DNA from: Firmicutes bacterium CAG:110
GTDB taxonomy: Bacteria; Bacillota; Clostridia; Oscillospirales; Oscillospiraceae
Reading direction: 5' to 3'
DNA length: 7,471 nucleotides
Assembly: GCA_000434635.1 (NCBI GenBank)
Contig: HF988112.1
Location: 2,063 to 9,533, forward strand
The notes below the pieces were generated by a model, which ran no database searches, was not told the origin of the DNA, and saw only the letters and a list, made by a program, of their open reading frames with translations. The translations under genes and the position numbers were made by a program. Of the stretch, positions 1-4,127 are shown in pieces (position 1 is the stretch's first letter; every line of letters begins with the position of its first letter).

Positions 1-16
1 CTGACCGTTTGGTCAG
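1..16 (-). terminator. Candidate terminator hairpin after tsf (cut by window edge)
   Basis: A perfect 6-bp inverted repeat, CTGACC-GTTT-GGTCAG, lies 23 nt beyond the tsf stop codon. On the minus strand it would end the rpsB-tsf transcript. The U-tract that would prove a terminator would lie beyond base 1 and cannot be seen. On the plus strand it is followed by GGAGGTTTTG, which is not a good U-tract. It could instead be an intergenic hairpin before a next gene such as pyrH, a common neighbour of tsf. Confidence 0.4.
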
Positions 17-39
17 GGAGGTTTTGTTGCTAATTGGAA

Positions 40-969
40 TTACTTCTGAGCACCGGCGATCTGTGCGGCGACTTCAGCGGCGAAATCGTCGGCCTTCTTC
101 TCGATGCCCTCACCCTTGACGTAGTGAACGGCGTCAACGAAAGTGACCTTGCCGCCCAGCTTCTTGGCGGCGTCGGCAATGTAGCCGGCCACGTCGCCCT
201 TATAGAGGTCGGAGCGGACGAATTCCTGCTGCAACAGGCAGCTCTCCTTGTAGAAAGCGGCCATCTTGCCGGCAGCGATCTTTTCCTTCACGGCGGCGGG
301 CTTGGAAGCCATCTTGGGGTCGTTGTCCATCAGAGCGACCTGCACGGCCAGCTCCTTGTCCACGTCGGCCTGCGGCACCTGAGACTTGTCCCAGTACTTG
401 GGGCTCATAGCAGCGATCTGCATGGCGACGTTCTTGCCGATCTCGGTGGCGTCAATGCCGCCCTCCACGGCCAGATTCACCAGAACGCCGTGGGTGCCGC
501 CCGCGTGAACGTAGGCAACGGAGGTGTTGTCGGCAAAACGGGCGAAGCGGCGGATCTGCATGTTCTCGCCGATGGACATGACCTTCTCCTGCATGATCTC
601 GGTGACGGTCAGGTTGGAGCCCGGATATTTGCAGGCCTTGAGAGCGTCCACATCAGCGGGGTTCTCGGTGGCGACGACGGTAGCCAGATTCTTTACCAGA
701 TCCATAAAAGCGTCGGTCTTGGCGGCAAAGTCGGTCTCGGAGTTGACCTCGATGACGACGCCGATGCCGTTTACGACGGCAGCATAGGCAACGCCCTCGG
801 CGGCGACGCGGTCGGCCTTCTTGGCGGCCTTGGCAAGGCCCTTCTCACGCAGCCAGTCCACGGCGGCGTCCATATCACCGTCGGTGGCCTGAAGAGCCTT
901 CTTGCAGTCCATCATGCCGACGTTGGTCATTTCACGGAGCTTCTTAACGTCCAGTGCGGTAAAAGCCAT
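40..969 (-). CDS. tsf: Translation elongation factor Ts
   Basis: EF-Ts is the cytoplasmic guanine-nucleotide exchange factor that releases GDP from EF-Tu during translation elongation. The 309-aa product has the expected architecture. An N-terminal UBA-like domain (about residues 1-54) carries the family signature around TNVGMMDCKKAL (15-26). The conserved SETDFAAK segment follows (77-84; the TDF motif is the EF-Tu contact site), then the two-part core domain to the C-terminus. Length agrees with typical bacterial EF-Ts (about 280-310 aa). The start is supported by AGGAGG seven nt upstream of the ATG. It lies 24 nt downstream of rpsB on the same strand, with no promoter or terminator visible between them, so it is almost certainly co-transcribed with rpsB, the near-universal arrangement. 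Confidence 0.98.
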   Translation of the reverse strand: MAFTALDVKKLREMTNVGMMDCKKALQATDGDMDAAVDWLREKGLAKAAKKADRVAAEGVAYAAVVNGIGVVIEVNSETDFAAKTDAFMDLVKNLATVVATENPADVDALKACKYPGSNLTVTEIMQEKVMSIGENMQIRRFARFADNTSVAYVHAGGTHGVLVNLAVEGGIDATEIGKNVAMQIAAMSPKYWDKSQVPQADVDKELAVQVALMDNDPKMASKPAAVKEKIAAGKMAAFYKESCLLQQEFVRSDLYKGDVAGYIADAAKKLGGKVTFVDAVHYVKGEGIEKKADDFAAEVAAQIAGAQK

Positions 970-993
970 TTTCGTATCCTCCTAAGTGCTTAT

Positions 994-1728
994 TTATTCA
1001 GCGGCGGTCTCGGCGGGCGCTTCGGCAGGAGCCTCGGCGGCGTCCTCACCCTGACGGCCCTCGATGGCGGCGCTCGCCATGGCGGAGGCGATCAGACGGA
1101 TGGCGCGGATGGCGTCATCGTTGCCGGGAATGACGTAATCGATCTCATCGGGATCGCAGTTGGTGTCCACGATGGCCACGATGGGGATGTTCAGCTTGCG
1201 GGCCTCGGCGATGGCGTTGCGCTCCTTCCGGGGGTCAACAATGAACAGCGCGGCGGGCAGCTTCTTCATTTCCTTCACGCCGCCCAGATACTTCTCCAGC
1301 TTCTCGATCTCGGCCTGATGCTTGATGACTTCCTTCTTGGGCAGCATGGCGAAGGTGCCGTCCTCTTCCATCTTGCGCAGCTGAGCCAGACGGTCGATAC
1401 GGGTACGCATGGTGCGGAAGTTGGTCAGCATACCGCCCAGCCAGCGGGCGTTGACGTAGTAACCGCCGCAGCGGGTGGCCTCTTCCTTGATGGCATCCTG
1501 CGCCTGCTTCTTGGTGCCGACGAACAGCACGTTGCCGCCGTTGGCGGACAGGTCACGGACGAAGGAGTAAGCCTCTTCCAGCTTCTTTACGGTCTTCTGC
1601 AGGTCGATGATGTAGATCCCGTTGCGCTCGGTGTAGATGTAGGGCGCCATTTTGGGGTTCCAGCGGCGGGTCTGGTGACCGAAGTGTACACCGGCCTCCA
1701 GCAGTTGCTTCATAGATACGACAGCCAT
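994..1728 (-). CDS. rpsB: 30S ribosomal protein S2
   Basis: S2 is a structural protein of the small ribosomal subunit, needed late in 30S assembly, and it anchors S1-type proteins where these exist. The 244-aa product begins MAVVSMKQLLEAGVHFGHQ and continues with RRWNPKM, the classic S2 N-terminal signature. Further family hallmarks are LFVGTKKQA (about 88-96), WLGGMLTNFRT (about 118-128), the coiled-coil segment rich in E and K (about 140-180), and VDTNCDPDEIDYVIPGNDDA (about 208-227). It ends in an Ala/Glu/Pro-rich acidic tail, which is variable in the family. AGGAG lies about 10 nt before the chosen ATG. The internal ATG at codon 6 is an alternative start but is less well spaced from that site. 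It is the first gene of the rpsB-tsf operon, with a promoter at 1857-1885 and a long structured leader. Confidence 0.98.
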   Translation of the reverse strand: MAVVSMKQLLEAGVHFGHQTRRWNPKMAPYIYTERNGIYIIDLQKTVKKLEEAYSFVRDLSANGGNVLFVGTKKQAQDAIKEEATRCGGYYVNARWLGGMLTNFRTMRTRIDRLAQLRKMEEDGTFAMLPKKEVIKHQAEIEKLEKYLGGVKEMKKLPAALFIVDPRKERNAIAEARKLNIPIVAIVDTNCDPDEIDYVIPGNDDAIRAIRLIASAMASAAIEGRQGEDAAEAPAEAPAETAAE

Positions 1729-1756
1729 TTTACAATTTCTCCTTTTGTTTTTCCTC

Positions 1757-1815
1757 CACCCCGATCATCCCGGCAGCCCGTCCTTCCGGACACGGGGGCG
1801 ACCGATCCCCGGGTG
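1757..1815 (-). promoter_or_regulatory. Structured 5' leader hairpin of rpsB, possible autoregulatory element
   Basis: The rpsB promoter predicts a leader of about 120 nt. In its RNA a long interrupted stem can be drawn: CACCC pairs with GGGUG (plus-strand 1811-1815 with 1757-1761), GAUC pairs with GAUC (1804-1807 with 1763-1766), then a GGU/GCCC-rich segment pairs with GGGC/GCC. The tip is GUCC-GGAA-GGAC, a 4-bp stem closed by a GGAA tetraloop (1780-1791). The stem ends just before the purine-rich ribosome-binding region. S2 represses its own rpsB-tsf message in E. coli, so feedback control through this leader is plausible, but I do not recognise a named RNA family here. The pairing is hand-drawn and the function is inferred. 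Confidence 0.45.
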
Positions 1816-1856
1816 TGTGGTTTTGAAATGTCACGGGTCAAAGCCCATGCTGAGTC

Positions 1857-1885
1857 ATTATATAGGATGGAACGCGTAATTGCAA
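1857..1885 (-). promoter_or_regulatory. sigA-type promoter of rpsB-tsf
   Basis: Read on the minus strand there is TTGCAA (plus 1880-1885), exactly 17 nt, then a perfect TATAAT (plus 1857-1862). Transcription would begin near 1850. The promoter lies just past the ylmC/ymxH terminator, so rpsB-tsf is a separate transcription unit from the sporulation genes upstream. Its near-consensus form fits a highly expressed ribosomal operon. Confidence 0.82.
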
Positions 1886-1906
1886 GCATTATTTCCCAAA
1901 AAACGC

Positions 1907-1968
1907 AAAAAAATTCCGGCGCGGGGAAAAGAATTGCGCCGGGGCTGCGCTATCTTGGCAGCCCCGGC
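1907..1968 (-). terminator. Terminator of the sigG-ylmC unit, with overlapping second hairpin
   Basis: On the minus strand, CCGGCGC (plus 1936-1942) pairs perfectly with GCGCCGG (plus 1916-1922) and is followed by AATTTTTTT (plus 1907-1915), a standard intrinsic terminator. A second, stronger perfect 11-bp stem lies immediately upstream: 1938-1948 pairs with 1958-1968 around a 9-nt loop, spanning the ylmC stop codon. The two stems share bases 1938-1942, so they cannot both form fully. It insulates the sporulation genes from the rpsB promoter that starts about 20 nt further on. Confidence 0.8.
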
Positions 1969-2231
1969 TTTCCTCTCGGCACCCGGCAGTCGTCGGGCTT
2001 CGCCTCCACCAGCACGATGTCCGGGCCGATGCGCTTGATGCAGTTCCAGGGAATGATAAAATCGTCCCGCCGCCCGAAGCCCCCCGGAAACCGCGCGGGG
2101 CATGGGACGACGATGGCGCAGACGTTCCCGCTGGGGATCTCCACCTGCACATCCGTAACAAATCCCAGCCGTCGCCCGTCGCTGACGCAGATGACTTCCT
2201 TGCATTGCAGCTGGGTGAATCGCATAGACAT
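1950..2231 (-). CDS. ylmC: YlmC/YmxH family PRC-barrel sporulation protein
   Basis: This is a 93-aa single-domain protein resembling the YlmC/YmxH family, small PRC-barrel-like proteins found widely in spore formers and of unproven biochemical role. Visible family traits are the N-terminal LQCKEVICVSDGRRLGFVTDVQV, a short beta-barrel start in which a 'reset' residue block is followed by G-x-V-x-D, and the C-terminal DFIIPWNCIKRIGPDIVLV, matching the usual I-P-W-x-x-I-x-x-I-G-x-D pattern. No signal peptide or membrane segment is visible. AGGAGGG lies 8 nt before the first ATG. A second ATG two codons on is possible but poorly spaced. It starts 55 nt after the sigG stop with no intervening terminator, so it is probably co-transcribed with sigG. 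A ylmC-type gene also lies near sigG in Bacillus, supporting the assignment. The stop codon lies inside a terminator-associated hairpin. Confidence 0.85.
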   Translation of the reverse strand: MSMRFTQLQCKEVICVSDGRRLGFVTDVQVEIPSGNVCAIVVPCPARFPGGFGRRDDFIIPWNCIKRIGPDIVLVEAKPDDCRVPRGKPGLPR

Positions 2232-2286
2232 AATCCCACCCTCCTCTGGAAAAGCCTATGCACCAGGAAGAAGGAGTATGACTGTT

Positions 2287-3066
2287 CTACGAAACGCTGA
2301 CGGATTTGCGCATGGCGCCAATGGCGCCCTTTTCCAGCCGGGACACCTGCGCCTGGGAGATACCCAGAGCGGAGGCCACCTCCATCTGGGTCTTCCCGTC
2401 GTAAAACCGCAGAGAGAGAATCTGCTTTTCCCGGTCGTTCAGGGCGCGGAAGGCGTTTTGCAGGGTGATATGCTCCATCCAGCCGTCCTCGGTGTTTTTG
2501 GTGTCCCGCACCTGATCCATCACCGTCAGCGGGTCGCCGCCGTCGGAATAGACCGGGTCATACAGACTCGCAGGGGCGCACACTGCGTCCAGCGCACGGC
2601 TGACCTCCTCCAGAGGGATTTCCAGCTCCTTGGAAATTTCCTCCAGCGTCGGCTCTCGCCCCAGGCGGGTGATCAGGGCTTCCTTACACTGAAGCACCCG
2701 GTAGGCCACATCCCGGATGGAACGGGAGACCCGGATGACACTGTTGTCCCGCAGGTACCGCCGCACCTCTCCTGCGATCATGGGCACGCCGTAGGTGGAA
2801 AAGCGCACCTGCTTGTCCGGGTCAAAATTGGAGATGGCCTTGATAAGGCCGATGCACCCCACCTGAAACAGATCGTCGGGGTTTTCGCCCCGCTTGTCAA
2901 AGCGCTGTATGACACTGAGAACCAGCCGCAGATTTCCTTCGATGAGTTTTTCCCGGGCGTCTTCGTCGCCCGCCTGCGCCCGGCGGAGCAGGGCGTCCAT
3001 TTCCACCTGAGACAAAACGTGAAGTCTCGATGTGTTGACGCCGCATATCTCTACTTTTCCCTGCAT
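2287..3066 (-). CDS. sigG: RNA polymerase sporulation sigma factor SigG
   Basis: SigG directs late forespore transcription (spore protection and germination genes) after engulfment. With the start chosen here the protein is 259 aa, matching the family (about 260). It opens with MQGKVEICGVNTSRL, the SigG-specific N-terminus (K-V-E-I-C-G-V-x-T-S). Region 2 spans about 44-107, with NLRLVLSVIQRF and the core-binding DDLFQVGCIGL (64-74) followed by VRFSTYGVPMIAGEVRRYLRD. Region 3 follows IRVSRSIRD. Region 4 has a helix-turn-helix near the C-terminus (about 225-249, KTQMEVASALGISQAQVSRLEK). The open frame extends 14 codons further to an ATG at 3108, but that start has no Shine-Dalgarno site. The start at 3066 has AGGAGG five nt upstream and restores the family N-terminus. 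No sigE or spoIIGA lies upstream, unlike Bacillus. The upstream DNA is instead a DnaA-box-rich intergenic region. Confidence 0.95.
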   Translation of the reverse strand: MQGKVEICGVNTSRLHVLSQVEMDALLRRAQAGDEDAREKLIEGNLRLVLSVIQRFDKRGENPDDLFQVGCIGLIKAISNFDPDKQVRFSTYGVPMIAGEVRRYLRDNSVIRVSRSIRDVAYRVLQCKEALITRLGREPTLEEISKELEIPLEEVSRALDAVCAPASLYDPVYSDGGDPLTVMDQVRDTKNTEDGWMEHITLQNAFRALNDREKQILSLRFYDGKTQMEVASALGISQAQVSRLEKGAIGAMRKSVSVS

Positions 3067-3121
3067 GGCAGCCTCCTGTGTGGTGATACTGGGAAATGGA
3101 GCTTCCATTCCCGTTCCTCTC

Positions 3122-3151
3122 CAGTATTCCCCGGAAGCGCCAAATCATTCT
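3122..3151 (-). promoter_or_regulatory. Candidate sigF/sigG-type promoter of sigG
   Basis: On the minus strand, AGAATG (plus 3146-3151) is followed by 17 nt and AATACTG (plus 3122-3128). This matches the Bacillus SigG consensus TGAATA / CATACTA at 4 of 6 and 5 of 7 positions. The overlapping GGGAATACT (plus 3123-3131) also fits the SigF -10 pattern GGNRANANT exactly, though no convincing SigF -35 stands at the expected distance. A start near 3115 gives a leader of about 50 nt to the sigG ATG. In Bacillus sigG is transcribed first by SigF and then by SigG itself, so this kind of promoter is expected here. No good sigA promoter is seen in the same position. Confidence 0.45.
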
Positions 3152-3158
3152 TTGGCGG

Positions 3159-3178
3159 TTTTTCACAAATTTTTCACA
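3159..3178 (+). promoter_or_regulatory. Tandem TTTTTCACA motifs upstream of the sigG promoter
   Basis: Two identical 9-mers TTTTTCACA occur 11 bp apart (3159-3167 and 3170-3178). They differ from the DnaA box TTATCCACA at two positions and from the TTTTCCACA boxes further right at one. They lie about 45-65 bp upstream of the predicted sigG start point. About one helical turn separates them, as expected for two sites occupied side by side. Binding by DnaA or another regulator is inferred only. Confidence 0.35.
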
Positions 3179-3330
3179 GTTGAGAGAAAGCGCCAATGGC
3201 TTTCGACAGCATTTTTTTACAGGAAGACAACTTTTCCCCGATGTTTTTCCGGTAACGGCTTCCTTCCGACGGTGACGTAACACGTCCCGTTTTTGGGCGG
3301 AGAACGGAATATGCATGGATATATGCAGAC

Positions 3331-3452
3331 TTTTCCACAAGAAAAGCAAAAAAAGAAAAGAGCAAAAAATCCTGTTGATAACTCAGAGTTTTCCACAATC
3401 TCCACAGGTTTTTCCACAGGGGTTTTCCACAGGCGGGGCATGCTGTGGATAT
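3331..3452. promoter_or_regulatory. DnaA-box cluster (candidate origin or DnaA-binding locus)
   Basis: Four copies of TTTTCCACA (one mismatch from the DnaA box TTATCCACA) lie on the plus strand at 3331-3339, 3389-3397, 3410-3418 and 3423-3431. A weaker ATCTCCACA sits between them at 3398-3406. Two inverted boxes flank or interrupt them: TGTTGATAA at 3373-3381 (complement TTATCAACA, one mismatch) and TGTGGATAT at 3444-3452 (complement ATATCCACA, one mismatch). The three rightmost plus-strand sites are spaced 12-13 bp. An A-rich purine tract (3340-3370) lies between the first box and the rest. Genes on either side run away from the cluster. Such arrays occur at bacterial oriC, usually beside dnaA, and at the scattered DnaA-box clusters of B. 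subtilis that moderate initiation. Without dnaA in view the choice between these is open. Confidence 0.6.
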
Positions 3453-3659
3453 GCAGTTTTGGTTCACATAAAAAGATCCGACACGCTTCGACGGATTTCC
3501 CACTTTTCCGCGGGTCGTGGATTTTACCATGAACATTTTTTTGTGCAAAAATTAGGGCTTGACAATTCTCCGCGCAGTCCCCGGCGTCCGCCCACCGGGG
3601 CGGGATGGCCGGGGAGAAGCTTCTTACGCCCGGAACGGCAAAAAATTTTGAAAAAAGGG
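3453..3659. other. Gene-free spacer between DnaA-box cluster and rpsT promoter
   Basis: I see no gene here on either strand; the open frames that cross it show no recognisable protein and no ribosome-binding site. It contains a T-rich segment around 3520-3550, a consensus-like TTGACA at 3559-3564 that lacks a partner -10, and a GC-rich 6-bp hairpin, CCCCGG (3579-3584) pairing with CCGGGG (3595-3600). The base composition alternates between AT-rich and GC-rich, which would be compatible with an origin unwinding region, but no clear repeat of DnaA-trio type was found. Confidence 0.5.
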
Positions 3660-3688
3660 TTGATTTTATCGCGTCAAGGCGTTATAAT
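3660..3688 (+). promoter_or_regulatory. sigA-type promoter of rpsT
   Basis: TTGATT (3660-3665), a 17-nt spacer and a perfect TATAAT (3683-3688) place the transcription start near 3695, leaving a short leader of about 34 nt. This start point excludes the longer in-frame openings upstream of rpsT, such as the ATG at 3699 without a ribosome-binding site. Confidence 0.85.
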
Positions 3689-3728
3689 GCGTATCTGTAT
3701 GGAAAACGAACAGAAGGAGGTGGAATCC

Positions 3729-3992
3729 ATGCCTAATATCAAGTCCTCTAAGAAGGATGTCATTTCTTCCAAGATCGCTTACGAGAAGAACAAGGCTGAC
3801 AAGTCCGAGCTGAAGACCAACCTGAAGAAGTTCGACGCCGCCCTGGTGTCCGGTGACAAGGCTGCCGCCGACGCTGCTTACAAGACCGCCGTCAAGGCCG
3901 TCGATCAGGCTGTCAACAAGGGTCTCCTGCACAAGAACAACGCTGCCCGGAAGAAGAGCAGCATGACTCTGAAGCTGAACAAGCTGGCCTGA
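3729..3992 (+). CDS. rpsT: 30S ribosomal protein S20
   Basis: S20 is a primary 16S-rRNA-binding protein of the small subunit. The 87-aa product has the usual family length and a helical, lysine-rich composition. It shows the canonical N-terminus MPNIKSSKK and the C-terminal hallmark NKGLLHKNNAARKKS (about 64-78). The middle (about 15-30) is rather less basic than in many homologues, with an EKNKADKSEL stretch. The start is fixed by AAGGAGGTGG ending six nt before the ATG. The open frame continues far upstream, but the promoter position and homology rule that out. It has its own promoter and terminator and so appears monocistronic. It is the first plus-strand gene right of the DnaA-box cluster. 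In many Firmicutes rpsT sits near holA or gpr, which are not seen here. Confidence 0.95.
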   Translation: MPNIKSSKKDVISSKIAYEKNKADKSELKTNLKKFDAALVSGDKAAADAAYKTAVKAVDQAVNKGLLHKNNAARKKSSMTLKLNKLA

Positions 3993-4007
3993 TTTCTCTG
4001 AAAATAT

Positions 4008-4040
4008 CTCCTTCCGAGCAGTGCTTGGAGGGAGTTTTTT
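4008..4040 (+). terminator. Intrinsic terminator of rpsT
   Basis: CTCCTTCC (4008-4015) pairs with GGAGGGAG (4027-4034) over 8 bp with one U-G wobble, around an 11-nt loop, followed directly by six T residues (4035-4040). It starts 16 nt after the rpsT stop codon and separates rpsT from recG. Confidence 0.88.
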
Positions 4041-4058
4041 CATTTTGTAAGGGGAAAC

Positions 4059-4085
4059 TCTGAACAAATCGCCGATCTGTTCAGA
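4059..4085. repeat. 8-bp inverted repeat upstream of recG
   Basis: TCTGAACA (4059-4066) and TGTTCAGA (4078-4085) form a perfect inverted repeat with an 11-nt spacer, a 27-bp dyad. Its right half overlaps the -35 region of the candidate recG promoter. No T-tract follows, so it is not a terminator. The size and position suit a repressor operator. It does not match the Gram-positive LexA box (GAAC-N4-GTTC), because the spacing between GAAC and GTTC is far too long. Confidence 0.4.
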
Positions 4086-4107
4086 ACCGCCCGTAATGTG
4101 CTATAGA
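4080..4107 (+). promoter_or_regulatory. Candidate promoter of recG (extended -10)
   Basis: TATAGA (4102-4107) is preceded immediately by TGC, giving an extended -10 element. A weak -35, TTCAGA (4080-4085), lies 16 nt upstream, inside the inverted repeat. The start would fall near 4114, just before GGGAGGTG of the recG ribosome-binding site, leaving a very short leader. Upstream transcription should be stopped by the rpsT terminator, so some promoter is expected here. Confidence 0.4.
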
Positions 4108-4127
4108 TTTTCCCGGGAGGTGTAACC

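Noticed and set aside
3067..3108. Extended SigG start at 3108
   Set aside because: No Shine-Dalgarno site precedes it, it lies almost at the predicted transcription start, and the next ATG (3066) has AGGAGG and restores the conserved SigG N-terminus.
34..3183. A 1049-codon open frame on the plus strand opposite tsf, rpsB, ylmC and sigG
   Set aside because: It is antisense to four well-identified genes and crosses their intergenic regions. Its composition (Gly, Leu, His, Asp-rich) reflects GC-rich codon usage of the true strand, and it resembles no protein that I know.
3331..3431. Repeated TTTTCCACAGG units as a CRISPR array
   Set aside because: The repeat is only 9-11 bp, spacing is irregular (12-58 bp), inverted copies are present, and there are no cas genes. 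DnaA boxes explain it better.
3174..3548. Minus-strand open frames across the DnaA-box region (for example 124 and 74 codons)
   Set aside because: Their products are Phe/Lys/Cys-rich translations of the repeated TTTTCCACA boxes and A-rich tracts, without ribosome-binding sites or similarity to known proteins.
3559..3564. Perfect TTGACA as a second rpsT promoter
   Set aside because: At 16-18 nt downstream the sequence is GC-rich (CCGGCGTC) with no -10 element. The promoter at 3660-3688 is far better.
3315..3728. Upstream extension of the rpsT frame giving a 225-aa protein
   Set aside because: The rpsT promoter and start point lie inside this extension, the ribosome-binding site fits the ATG at 3729, and S20 proteins are about 87 aa.
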